Positions 27,635 through 35,981 of a stretch of 64,000 nt of DNA are shown in pieces; the stretch's first letter is position 1; every line of letters begins with the position of its first letter. The position numbers and the translations under genes are program-made. This DNA is from Fidelibacterota bacterium UBA2986 (GTDB taxonomy: Bacteria > Fidelibacterota > Marinisomatia > Marinisomatales > AB-629-J13). Where the stretch lies: the NCBI GenBank assembly GCA_002346675.1, contig DEAI01000008.1:6990-70989 (forward strand), in the 5' to 3' direction. Below the pieces are notes generated by a model, which was not told the DNA's origin, ran no database searches, and saw nothing but the letters and a program-made list of their open reading frames with translations.

Positions 27635-27645
27635 TACATTAAATA

Positions 27646-29169
27646 TTAAGCAGTAAATCCACCCTTAAATTTTCCGATCGCATCTTCTAATTTTTTAGCT
27701 ACTTCCTCAGAAATAACACCTTCAGAGCGGATGGATTCCATTTCAGATGCACAAGACGCATCCAGATAGTCAGACAAACCAGATTCGAATTCTTTTACCT
27801 TGGATGCTGAAACATCATCTAAATATCCTTTTGTACCAGCAAATATGATTGCGATTTGCTTTTCTACGTCCATTGGAACATATTGATTTTGTTTTAAGAT
27901 TTCCACCATCCGTTCTCCCCTAGTGAGTTGATCTTGAGTGGTTTTATCTAAATCTGAGCCAAATTTTGTAAATGCTTCCAGTTCTCGATATTGGGCTAAA
28001 TCGAGCCGCAACGTTCCAGCAATGCTTTTCATTGCTTTAATTTGAGCAGCTCCACCCACCCTAGATACAGATAATCCAACGTCTATTGCAGGACGAACTC
28101 CGGAATTAAATAAATTGGTTTCTAAATAGATCTGTCCATCTGTAATAGAAATAACGTTGGTTGGGATGTACGCTGCTACGTCACCTTCCTGTGTTTCAAT
28201 AATAGGCAATGCTGTCAATGAACCACTTCCTAAGTCATCAGCCAGTTTGGATGCTCTTTCCAATAATCTGCTGTGAAGATAAAATACATCTCCCGGGAAT
28301 GCTTCACGACCTGGCGGACGTCTTAAAACAAGGGACATTTGACGATAGGCAACTGCCTGTTTGGATAAATCATCATAAATAATTAATGCATGTTGCCCGT
28401 TATCACGGAAGTGCTCTCCCATTGCACACCCGGAGTACGGTGCGATATACTGCATGGGAGCGGGGTCAGAGGCATTTGCGGCAACAACCGTTGTGTAGTC
28501 CATTGCCCCATTCGCTTCAAGCTCTGAAACAATTTGAGCTACCGTAGAAGCTTTTTGACCAATGGCTACATAAATACAATAAACCGGCTCATCAGTCTTA
28601 TGAGTTGATTTTTGATTAATAATGGTATCCACTGCAATTGCTGTTTTTCCTGTTTGCCTGTCCCCAATAATCAATTCACGCTGTCCCCTTCCAATAGGAA
28701 TCATAGAATCAATAGCTTTAATACCCGTTTGAAGTGGTTGGTTTACCGGACTTCTTTGCATCACACCTAGTGCTTTCCTCTCAATAGGAAGAGAGTTTTC
28801 TGTATCAATAGCTCCTTTTCCATCCATAGGCTGACCCAAAGGATTAACCACTCTTCCAAGCATCGCCTTACCTACCGGGACCTCTACGACTTTTTCTGTT
28901 CTTTTTGCGAGGTCTCCTTCCTTGACCTTTCTGCTCTCACCAAACAGAACTAATCCTACATTATCTTCCTCCAGATTAAGCGCCATACCAAAGACACCAT
29001 TGGGAAGCTCCACCAACTCCGAACTCATCACATTTTCAAGGCCACTTACTCGTGCGACACCATCACCAATTTCAATTACCTCACCGACCTCTGACACATC
29101 TACAGAAACACTAAATGCCTCAATCTGTTTTCGTAACAATTCGCTGATATTTTCAGTCTTAATTTCCAT
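27646..29169 (-). CDS. atpA: F1Fo ATP synthase alpha subunit
   Basis: The protein has 507 residues. It supplies the non-catalytic nucleotide sites: Walker A GDRQTGKT near residue 170, followed by the AIGQKASTVAQIV segment, the GCAMGEHFRDNGQHALIIYDDLSKQ Walker B region, and the ALPIIETQEGDVAAYIPTNVISITDGQI segment. Length and motifs are ordinary for bacteria. It starts 15 bases after atpH. Confidence 0.98.
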   Translation of the reverse strand: MEIKTENISELLRKQIEAFSVSVDVSEVGEVIEIGDGVARVSGLENVMSSELVELPNGVFGMALNLEEDNVGLVLFGESRKVKEGDLAKRTEKVVEVPVGKAMLGRVVNPLGQPMDGKGAIDTENSLPIERKALGVMQRSPVNQPLQTGIKAIDSMIPIGRGQRELIIGDRQTGKTAIAVDTIINQKSTHKTDEPVYCIYVAIGQKASTVAQIVSELEANGAMDYTTVVAANASDPAPMQYIAPYSGCAMGEHFRDNGQHALIIYDDLSKQAVAYRQMSLVLRRPPGREAFPGDVFYLHSRLLERASKLADDLGSGSLTALPIIETQEGDVAAYIPTNVISITDGQIYLETNLFNSGVRPAIDVGLSVSRVGGAAQIKAMKSIAGTLRLDLAQYRELEAFTKFGSDLDKTTQDQLTRGERMVEILKQNQYVPMDVEKQIAIIFAGTKGYLDDVSASKVKEFESGLSDYLDASCASEMESIRSEGVISEEVAKKLEDAIGKFKGGFTA

Positions 29170-29184
29170 AATTATTCCTTAATA

Positions 29185-29724
29185 TTAGGATTGAAGTAAA
29201 TTTTCTTTCAATCGTTCTATTTTTCTCTGAACAGAAGCATCATAAAATGCATTTCCTATTCTTAGTTTAATGCCTCCTAACAAATCAGGATCCACATTCA
29301 CATTTAAATTAGCATTCATATTTAATTTTGATTCAAGATCAGATTTTAGTTTATGTTTCTCCACTTCTTCCAAAGGCTGCGATACTGTAGCATCTACCCG
29401 TACAATTCGGTGTTTTTTATCATATTCAACCTCATACAAACTCTTTAAAATAGAATAGTAATTCATCACTCCACGCTCCATTAAAAGAATCACAATTTCA
29501 ACAGCTAATGGATGACATAATTCTTTAAATACGGATCTTAGAATTGAATCCTTTTTTTCTTTTGAAATTCGTTTAGATATTACCAAAGATCTGAACTGAG
29601 AATCCTGTTTCCAAAGAGATTGGATTGTGTTTAGAGAACCCAAAACTTCTTCAGTACATTGACCAGACTCTGCAGCTTGATACAAAATACTGGAAAATTT
29701 CCTTAGTTTTGAATCAAGCGTCAT
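29185..29724 (-). CDS. atpH: F1Fo ATP synthase delta subunit
   Basis: The protein has 179 residues and links the F1 head to the peripheral stalk. An N-terminal six-helix domain is followed by the C-terminal signature DPDLLGGIKLRIGNAFYDASVQRKIERLKENL, typical of delta/OSCP. The start overlaps the end of atpF by 11 bases, so translation is coupled. Confidence 0.93.
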   Translation of the reverse strand: MTLDSKLRKFSSILYQAAESGQCTEEVLGSLNTIQSLWKQDSQFRSLVISKRISKEKKDSILRSVFKELCHPLAVEIVILLMERGVMNYYSILKSLYEVEYDKKHRIVRVDATVSQPLEEVEKHKLKSDLESKLNMNANLNVNVDPDLLGGIKLRIGNAFYDASVQRKIERLKENLLQS

Positions 29725-30217
29725 ATTGTTTTATATTTCTCAATGATTCTTCAATAATGACTTTATTATCTTCTTTCGATATGTTCTTTGTTATCAATTT
29801 TTCTGTGATTGAAAGAGATAATTCTACCACCTCTGTTTTTATCTCTGAGATAGCTTTTTCTTTCTCAATTTTAATTTGATTTTCCGCCTCAGCTATAATT
29901 GAATATGCCTGTTCTTTCGCTGATAACAGTGTCTCCTCTTTTAGTTTTGCGGCAGCTGTTTTTCCTTCTGATAGTATCGTTTGGGCTTCTGACCGTGCTC
30001 TATTCACTATGTCTTCACCCTCTGCATTTAATCGTGCCAGTTCAACTTGAGCTTTTTCAGCATCTTCCAGTGAGGAACGAATGAGTTCTTCCCTCTCTTT
30101 AAGCATTTTCAATAGTGGTTTCCACGCGAACTTGGCCAATACAAAAAGCAAAACCAGAAAGGTCAGAATGGTCCAGATAAAAAGTCCTGGATCCAGCTGA
30201 ACTAATGGATTGTCCAT
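29714..30217 (-). CDS. atpF: F1Fo ATP synthase b subunit
   Basis: The protein has 167 residues and forms the peripheral stalk. One N-terminal membrane helix (about 11-30, FIWTILTFLVLLFVLAKF) is followed by the FAWKPLLKMLKEREELI junction and a long charged coiled coil rich in Ala, Glu and Lys. Only one b gene is present, so the stalk is probably a homodimer. Confidence 0.95.
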   Translation of the reverse strand: MDNPLVQLDPGLFIWTILTFLVLLFVLAKFAWKPLLKMLKEREELIRSSLEDAEKAQVELARLNAEGEDIVNRARSEAQTILSEGKTAAAKLKEETLLSAKEQAYSIIAEAENQIKIEKEKAISEIKTEVVELSLSITEKLITKNISKEDNKVIIEESLRNIKQYDA

Positions 30218-30232
30218 TATGTTTTCCCTCTG

Positions 30233-30457
30233 CTACTTCATCAATACAATTAAAAGAGCAAAAACTTCACCTAAAATTGCAACACCTTCTAAAAGAAAGA
30301 GGGGCAAATTTACGGCTGCTGTTATTTTATCAGAGGCTTCCGGCTGTCTAGCAATTCCCTCAGCTGCTGCGGAAGCTAATCGTCCTATCCCCAAAGCTGC
30401 ACCAATCACAATGAGCCCAAGACCCAATCCGACTCCGATTAAATGAATATTTTCCAT
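30233..30457 (-). CDS. atpE: F1Fo ATP synthase c subunit, with two membrane glutamates
   Basis: The protein has 74 residues forming a helical hairpin. The polar loop has ARQPEA (36-41). The usual ion-carrying carboxylate is Glu57 in LLEGVAIL. The Gln and Ser/Thr companions of sodium-type c rings are absent (GIGRLA instead of GxGQG, and Gly after the Glu), so the ring is predicted to be proton-driven. Glu64, two turns further along helix 2, is an unusual second acidic residue in the membrane span. It lies between atpB and atpF. Confidence 0.95.
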   Translation of the reverse strand: MENIHLIGVGLGLGLIVIGAALGIGRLASAAAEGIARQPEASDKITAAVNLPLFLLEGVAILGEVFALLIVLMK

Positions 30458-30485
30458 TTTTTATTTTCTCCTTAAGATTAAACTT

Positions 30486-31415
30486 TTAATGATGCACATT
30501 AATCGCCATTCCAATAAAAACAGCAGATAATAGTGTAAAAACGTATGCCTGAACTAATACGACAATAATTTCTAATCCTGAAATGGCAGCTGCCATAGGA
30601 ATAGAAAATACTGCCACACCTATTCCCGTTAAAGTACTCTGAAACATTTCTGCAAAAATTGCCATAAAAGATAAAATTGCCAAAATTGCGATATGTCCAC
30701 CTGTCATATTTGCTGCTAACCGCATCGTTAAAGCAAACGGTTTTACAAACATCCCAACAATTTCAATAGGGATAAGAATAAAATAAACCGGAATTGCGAG
30801 TCCGTGCGGTGCTAAATTTTTCCAATGTGATATAAAACCGTGTGCTTTTGTTCCTGCAATGATAATTGCAAGAAATGTTAGAGTAGCTAAACCCGCCGTA
30901 ACGTTAAAGTTTGCTGTTGCTGTTACACCTCCGTGTAAAAGAGCATTAATAAAATTATGGTGATCACTTGAGGCAACTCCAAATGCAAATCTATTTATTG
31001 CACCTAAAATATCAAATACCGGAATTAATCCAATACCATTTGCAAATAAGATGAAGAAAAAGAATGTAAGGATCATAGGTCCCCATGTATCCGCAAATTT
31101 CGAACCAATATTTGGTCTTACAATTGAATCACGGATAAATAATACAATTGCCTCAATAGCATTCATCCACCCGGAAGGAATTGGTTTCCCCTTTTTCATA
31201 TATTGACGTACCGGGACAATTATCAAAACAGAAACAAGAACCGCAACAATCCATAACATGAGGACATGCTTTGTTACTGAAACATCAACACCAAAAACAG
31301 TAGGGAAATGAATTAATGGGTGGTCCAACGAGCTATTGGACACGTGGTGAATAATATTATCTCCGACCTGATCTAATACGGTCCCGGATTTATGTCCGGA
31401 TTCAGCTGCACTCAT
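30486..31415 (-). CDS. atpB: F1Fo ATP synthase a subunit
   Basis: The protein has 309 residues and forms the proton half-channels. The essential arginine is in the helix PFALTMRLAANMTGGH. Several further membrane helices are visible, including VLMLWIVAVLVSVLIIVPV and the C-terminal VLVQAYVFTLLSAVFIG motif. A hydrophilic N-terminal stretch of about 45 residues makes it longer than the 240-270 residues common elsewhere, as in other FCB-group a subunits. It is the first structural gene after the small atpI/atpZ-like genes. Confidence 0.96.
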   Translation of the reverse strand: MSAAESGHKSGTVLDQVGDNIIHHVSNSSLDHPLIHFPTVFGVDVSVTKHVLMLWIVAVLVSVLIIVPVRQYMKKGKPIPSGWMNAIEAIVLFIRDSIVRPNIGSKFADTWGPMILTFFFFILFANGIGLIPVFDILGAINRFAFGVASSDHHNFINALLHGGVTATANFNVTAGLATLTFLAIIIAGTKAHGFISHWKNLAPHGLAIPVYFILIPIEIVGMFVKPFALTMRLAANMTGGHIAILAILSFMAIFAEMFQSTLTGIGVAVFSIPMAAAISGLEIIVVLVQAYVFTLLSAVFIGMAINVHH

Positions 31416-31433
31416 AAAGTAAAGTTTGTGTTT

Positions 31434-31790
31434 TTATCTAAATATATACTTAAAAAAGAATGCTTCACTTATGTGAAGCATTACAAAACAGCCCACGAAA
31501 CTAATTATGAACGGTATATGATAAAAAGAATAAAATTTAAATAATCCAATAAATGTTAGAGCGTAAATAGTAAACTTAGAGATAAACGTGTAGATAAAGA
31601 ATTGGTTCATAAATTGTGGGCTTATTTTATATGAATGATTCGCAAAAATTACCGTCAAGATTCCCAAAATTAATGGCAATAATATTCCAAGTATATATTC
31701 AATAATAAAACGACTGTCAATTAACATAAGTATCCCAAAATAAATCAAACAACACAAAATCATAATTATAATGAATCTACCTAGTGACAA
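31434..31790 (-). CDS. small four-helix membrane protein, probable ATP synthase subunit I
   Basis: The protein has 118 residues, almost entirely hydrophobic, with four predicted helices. Sequence motifs are weak. The assignment rests on size, topology and position immediately before atpB and after the AtpZ-like gene, where atpI (a helper in c-ring assembly and possibly Mg2+ transport) usually lies. It starts right after the upstream stop with no gap. An unrelated small membrane protein is not excluded. Confidence 0.6.
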   Translation of the reverse strand: MSLGRFIIIMILCCLIYFGILMLIDSRFIIEYILGILLPLILGILTVIFANHSYKISPQFMNQFFIYTFISKFTIYALTFIGLFKFYSFYHIPFIISFVGCFVMLHISEAFFFKYIFR

Positions 31791-32036
31791 TTAACTCCTC
31801 CACATAATCTTTGCTACCTCATAAAGTCCTGATCCGATTCCAAGCAATAGCCCTGCAATCAAAAACCAGGGTGCTGTATCTAGCCACTCATCCAAAAAAT
31901 AACCAGCAAACATAAAAAAAATGATGCCGCCAATCATACCGTAGGATGCGGTTATAATCGGTCCCGAATTTTTTAATATTTTTTGAAGATAATTAAAGGA
32001 TTTTATGAAATGTTGTTCTCTGTTACTTCTATTCAT
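31791..32036 (-). CDS. AtpZ/AtpI-like small membrane protein
   Basis: The protein has 81 residues. It has two membrane helices with the recognisable pattern YGMIGGIIFFMFAGYFLDEWL then PWFLIAGLLLGIGSGLYEVAKI, matching the AtpZ/AtpI-like family (DUF of putative F0F1-ATPase subunit). The conserved Gly-rich helix and the short D-E-W turn are both present. Family members with AtpI form a small cation channel or assembly factor in other bacteria. The gene heads the ATP synthase block directly after bactofilin. Confidence 0.8.
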   Translation of the reverse strand: MNRSNREQHFIKSFNYLQKILKNSGPIITASYGMIGGIIFFMFAGYFLDEWLDTAPWFLIAGLLLGIGSGLYEVAKIMWRS

Positions 32037-32059
32037 AAAATTTCTAACTTGGTGCCTTA

Positions 32060-32422
32060 TCAGCTTTCTCCGTGATTATCTTTTTCATCCAGGATTGTAC
32101 ACTGACCTTGAAATCTTGCTCCCTGTTCAATATACAAATGTTTATAAATTAAGTCTCCATCTAGAGTTGAATATTTTCCCAATTCGGCTCGGCCTTCTAC
32201 TCTGACATTACCAAACACTTGTCCTCCAATGTGAATATTATTTGCATTTATATCACCGTATACTGAGCCGGTTTTCCCAATTCTAATATCTCCTGCTGTT
32301 GATATGGAGCCATAAACTCTACCATAGATGATAAAACCTTCTTTTAACTTGATATCTCCACGGATTTCTGCATCAGGTCCAACCATAGTGTGTATATTTT
32401 TGAAAGTAAGTTTATTTTTCAA
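32060..32422 (-). CDS. bactofilin
   Basis: The protein has 120 residues. It is a right-handed beta-helix of short repeats, visible as MVGPDAEIRGDIKLKEGFII, VYGSISTAGDIRIGKTGSVYGDI and VFGNVRVEGRAELGKYSTLDGDL. Bactofilins polymerise without nucleotide into filaments that scaffold cell-wall enzymes and, in Myxococcus, position ParABS. It overlaps the end of the M23 peptidase gene by 11 bases. Pairing of bactofilin and M23 peptidase is a known morphogenetic unit (as in Myxococcus, Leptospira and Helicobacter). Confidence 0.93.
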   Translation of the reverse strand: MKNKLTFKNIHTMVGPDAEIRGDIKLKEGFIIYGRVYGSISTAGDIRIGKTGSVYGDINANNIHIGGQVFGNVRVEGRAELGKYSTLDGDLIYKHLYIEQGARFQGQCTILDEKDNHGES

Positions 32423-33203
32423 ATCCAGAACTCAAATCTTTTTGCTTATATTGTGGGAAAAAATCTAATGGATCCAGTATTGTACCATCTCTCCAAATTT
32501 CAAAATGGAGATGGGGGCCTGATGAAATTCCTGTACTGCCAACATGAGCAATAGCTTCGCCTAAGGGAACAAATTCTCTTACTTTAGCCAAATTGTTCTT
32601 TAGATGTCCATATTGGGTGAAATATCCATCTCCGTGGTACAAAATAATGTGATTTCCTAAATCATAACTCCAACCAGAAAAAATAACTAACCCGCGCGCT
32701 GCTGCTAATACTGGTGTCCCCTCAACTGAGGAAATATCAATTCCATAATGATTTTTTGATTTAGATTCTGATGATACATACATTTTTTGTGTTAAATATC
32801 CATTGACCGGGATACGAGAAGGAATAGAAGCAATATCAAATCCCATATTATTTTTATCTTGATTAAAAAAAGACGATTCAGACTCCTTCCCCACCTCTTT
32901 CCCTAACCCCAATTCTCCTGATAATGACTTTCTGATTTGACCATCGAGAAACTTCATTCTATTTAAATCCTTCATTAGCTCATTTACCGCAAGCCGATCT
33001 GTAAGTAGTGACTCATAGTTATTTTGTAAAGAATTATATGATATCTTATCATCAAAACCTTTAAAAATAGAATAAAATGCACCCCCAAACAGAATCATTA
33101 CAATTACAGTAATTATGATTATTATGGGAACAGGTAAAGAAAATTGTCTCTGCCTTTCTCCTGAATCAGGTATAAAGAGAATAGTAATTCGTCGAGATTT
33201 CAA
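32412..33203 (-). CDS. M23 family membrane-anchored metallopeptidase
   Basis: The protein has 263 residues. A basic start is followed by one membrane helix (about 24-48), a periplasmic coiled-coil stretch (about 55-95), and a LytM/M23 domain (about 130-250). The zinc ligands are visible as HYGIDISS (H-x3-D) and HLHFEIW (H-x-H), and the first ligand loop and GSTGISSGPHLHFE are classic. Predicted to be a peptidoglycan endopeptidase, or a cell-wall regulator, working with the overlapping bactofilin gene. It follows parB by 13 bases. Confidence 0.93.
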   Translation of the reverse strand: MKSRRITILFIPDSGERQRQFSLPVPIIIIITVIVMILFGGAFYSIFKGFDDKISYNSLQNNYESLLTDRLAVNELMKDLNRMKFLDGQIRKSLSGELGLGKEVGKESESSFFNQDKNNMGFDIASIPSRIPVNGYLTQKMYVSSESKSKNHYGIDISSVEGTPVLAAARGLVIFSGWSYDLGNHIILYHGDGYFTQYGHLKNNLAKVREFVPLGEAIAHVGSTGISSGPHLHFEIWRDGTILDPLDFFPQYKQKDLSSGFEK

Positions 33204-33216
33204 GAGCTCAGGTAAT

Positions 33217-34077
33217 TTAATCCATTGATCGAAGAATTTCCATAATTCGCTCTAAATCTTCATTTGAAAAATAATGAACTGTAAATGTACCACCTTCCTT
33301 AGAGTGTTTCAATTTGACTTTTGTACCTAATATCTCTATTATTTCATTTTCTAAAGCTCGCAATACCGGAGACAGTTTACTTCTGATTTCTTTTTTTTGC
33401 ACAGAGCTATCAGCTTTTTGCCTTACTAGTTTTTCCACAGCCCGCACACTCAGCTTTTCAGCTTTTATCTTTTCCCATAGTTTCAACTGATTTTTTTCAG
33501 TTTTTTCCATTAGTATTGCTCTGCCATGCCCTGCGGATATCTCATGGGCACGAATACTATCCCGAATTTCTTTAGGTAGAGCAAGAATTCTAAGAGAATT
33601 TGAAATGGTTACACGTTTTTTACCGACGGTTTTAGCAATTTCTGTTTGCGTGAGGTTGAACTGACTTCTAAGTACAGCATAGGCTTCAGCTTCCTCAATT
33701 GAGTTTAAATTTTCACGCTGGATATTTTCAATCAATGCCATTTCAAGCAATTCTGCATCATCTTTTACATTAATCTGGTAGGCGGGAATCATTTTTAATC
33801 CTGCAATTTTTGCAGACTTCAATCTTCTTTCTCCAGCTACCAAAATGAAAAAATCTCCTTCAGCTTTTACTGTTATCGGGGTTAAAATTCCTTTCTCTTT
33901 TATTGATAAAGCCATTTCTTCCAATGTTTTTTTATCAAATAATTTCCTCGGTTGGTGTGGATTTACTTTTATTTTTTTTAAAGATATTAATGTTGCTCCC
34001 TGTGAAATAGAATTTGTTCTCTTTTCTGTTGGTCTTATCAGAGCTCCTAACCCCTTCCCTAATCTTTTATCAGACAC
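33217..34077 (-). CDS. parB: chromosome partitioning protein ParB
   Basis: The protein has 286 residues. Starting LGKGLGALI, it has KVNPHQPRKLFD, then the CTPase/arginine patch segment LVAGERRLKSAKIAG, the IENIQRENLNSIEEA motif and a helix-turn-helix (LTQTEIAKTVGKKRVTISNSLRIL) that binds parS. A C-terminal dimerisation domain completes it. It overlaps the parA end by 8 bases. No parS site was recognised by eye in the window. Confidence 0.96.
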   Translation of the reverse strand: MSDKRLGKGLGALIRPTEKRTNSISQGATLISLKKIKVNPHQPRKLFDKKTLEEMALSIKEKGILTPITVKAEGDFFILVAGERRLKSAKIAGLKMIPAYQINVKDDAELLEMALIENIQRENLNSIEEAEAYAVLRSQFNLTQTEIAKTVGKKRVTISNSLRILALPKEIRDSIRAHEISAGHGRAILMEKTEKNQLKLWEKIKAEKLSVRAVEKLVRQKADSSVQKKEIRSKLSPVLRALENEIIEILGTKVKLKHSKEGGTFTVHYFSNEDLERIMEILRSMD

Positions 34078-34831
34078 GTTCTAACAACTCCTCCACTAAA
34101 CTTAAATAATTTTGTGCACCTGTAGAATTTGCATCATACAACAGCGCAGGTTTCCCAAAGCTAGGAGCTTCACCTAGGCGTACATTTCGGTGTATAACTG
34201 TCTCAAATAGTTTTTCTTCAAAATATTCCCTGACCTCATCAGCAACTTCTTTAGAAAGGTTTAATCTTGAATCATACATTGTAAGAAGGACTCCGGCAAT
34301 TCCTAGTTTAGAATTGATATGTTTTTGAACCAATCTGATTGTATTCAGCAGTTGCCCCAGCCCTTCCAACGCATAATATTCGCATTGAATCGGAATCAGA
34401 ACTGCATCTGATGCTGCTAATGCGTTGATAGTCAATAATCCCAAGGAAGGAGGGCAATCAATAACGATATACTCATATTTCCGTTTTAAGGTCTCTAGAA
34501 GAGTTTTTAATTGGTATTCTCTTGCCATAATATTCACCAATTCGATTTCGGCTCCCACTAAATCATTTTCAGATGTAATTACATCAAGATAGGCAAATTG
34601 AGTGGGATTAATTACATCATTTATATTGGTATCTCTGATAAGGGCATCATAAATCGATTGACCATTTTTTTCTATCAAGTTTGATATTCCTGTTGTTGCA
34701 TTAGCTTGCGGGTCAAAATCAATAAGTAAAGTTTCTATTTCTGCTGCGGCCATACTAACAGAGATATTAACAGATGAAGTGGTCTTACCAACTCCACCTT
34801 TTTGATTAACGAGAGATAGGATTTTTGTCAT
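34070..34831 (-). CDS. parA: chromosome partitioning ATPase ParA
   Basis: The protein has 253 residues from Met at 34831. The ATG at 34873 would add 14 residues before the conserved MTKILSLVNQ start and is less likely. The deviant Walker A motif KGGVGKTT, the DFDPQANAT segment and the VIDCPPSLGLLTINAL region identify a Soj-type ParA. With ParB it segregates the chromosomal origin. Placement of parAB beside a bactofilin/M23 pair and the ATP synthase operon suggests an origin-proximal region (inference, as no dnaA or oriC is in view). Confidence 0.95.
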   Translation of the reverse strand: MTKILSLVNQKGGVGKTTSSVNISVSMAAAEIETLLIDFDPQANATTGISNLIEKNGQSIYDALIRDTNINDVINPTQFAYLDVITSENDLVGAEIELVNIMAREYQLKTLLETLKRKYEYIVIDCPPSLGLLTINALAASDAVLIPIQCEYYALEGLGQLLNTIRLVQKHINSKLGIAGVLLTMYDSRLNLSKEVADEVREYFEEKLFETVIHRNVRLGEAPSFGKPALLYDANSTGAQNYLSLVEELLERV

Positions 34832-34954
34832 AAAAGCTATTATGTCTTGAGTAAATTTAACGGAATAATCCATACCCTAACAAGAATAGGACAGTTTTAT
34901 CGAGAATGTGATTTATTGAACCGTCCCACAACTTAGATGTAACTTTAGTTTGTA

Positions 34955-35977
34955 ATGAAAGCAATTTGTAAAACACATCCCCAAGCCGGTCTCTCCTTAG
35001 AAAATATTAATCAACCTGAACCATCGACAAATGAGGTGTTAATCAAAATTCTAAAAACAGCTATTTGTGGAACTGATTTACATATTTACAAATGGGATGA
35101 ATGGGCACAGAATAATATAAAACTACCAATCACTATAGGGCATGAGTTTGTAGGAGAAGTTGCAGGAGTGGGTAATGGTGTAACCCATTATCAAATTGGA
35201 GATATTGTATCAGGGGAAGGACATATTACCTGTGGTTATTGCCGAAACTGCAGAGCGGGTCAAAAGCATTTATGTCACAAGACCGTTGGCATAGGGATTC
35301 ACCGTGATGGTGCCTTTGCAGAATATATGACCATCCCAGAAGGAAATGTCTGGCCAGTACATAAGGATATTGAAACAGATATTGCATCCTTTTTTGACCC
35401 CTTGGGTAACGCCGTCCACTGCGCATTGAGCTTTGAAATGGTTGCTGAAGATGTTCTTATTACTGGTGCAGGACCGATCGGGTGTATAGCTGCAGCTGTC
35501 TGTAAAAAAATAGGTGCTAGAAATGTGGTGGTTACAGATATTAATGATTTTCGCCTAAAACTAGCAAAAACTATGGGAGCAGACGCAGCTATAAATATTC
35601 AAACAGAAAAAATTATAGACTACTATCAAGATTTAAGAATTGATTCCGGATTTGATATCGGATTAGAAATGTCAGGAAATCCTGAGGCATTGAATGAGAT
35701 GGTCCATCATTTATACCATGGCGGAAAAATAGCGCTTCTCGGAATTTTACCCAATGACACAACTATCGCATGGGATAAAATAATTTTCAAGGGCCTCCAT
35801 CTTAAAGGAATATATGGTAGAGAAATGTATGAAACGTGGTATAAAATGACCCAGCTAATACGTGGCGGATTAAATGTTTCGCCAATTATCACCCATAGAT
35901 TTTCTGCAGATAAGTTTGAAAATGCATTTGAAGCTATAGAATCTGGAAACTGTGGAAAGGTAATAATGGAATGGTAA
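34955..35977 (+). CDS. tdh: L-threonine 3-dehydrogenase
   Basis: The protein has 340 residues of the zinc-dependent medium-chain dehydrogenase type. The catalytic zinc region is CGTDLHIYKWDEWA and GHEFVGEVAGVG. The structural zinc loop has CGYCRNCRAGQKHLC. The NAD-binding Gly motif is GAGPIGCIAA. It oxidises threonine to 2-amino-3-ketobutyrate. It is followed 4 bases later by kbl, which splits that product, so the pair forms the classic threonine-to-glycine operon. It diverges from parA with an 80-base promoter gap. Confidence 0.96.
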   Translation: MKAICKTHPQAGLSLENINQPEPSTNEVLIKILKTAICGTDLHIYKWDEWAQNNIKLPITIGHEFVGEVAGVGNGVTHYQIGDIVSGEGHITCGYCRNCRAGQKHLCHKTVGIGIHRDGAFAEYMTIPEGNVWPVHKDIETDIASFFDPLGNAVHCALSFEMVAEDVLITGAGPIGCIAAAVCKKIGARNVVVTDINDFRLKLAKTMGADAAINIQTEKIIDYYQDLRIDSGFDIGLEMSGNPEALNEMVHHLYHGGKIALLGILPNDTTIAWDKIIFKGLHLKGIYGREMYETWYKMTQLIRGGLNVSPIITHRFSADKFENAFEAIESGNCGKVIMEW

Positions 35978-35981
35978 GCTG

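Noticed and set aside
30233..30457. Sodium-dependent ATP synthase
   Set aside because: The Gln of helix 1 and the Ser/Thr after the helix-2 Glu that bind sodium are absent.
34874..34954. parS site or replication origin beside parA
   Set aside because: No TGTTCCACGTGGAACA-like palindrome and no DnaA-box cluster were recognised in this short gap.
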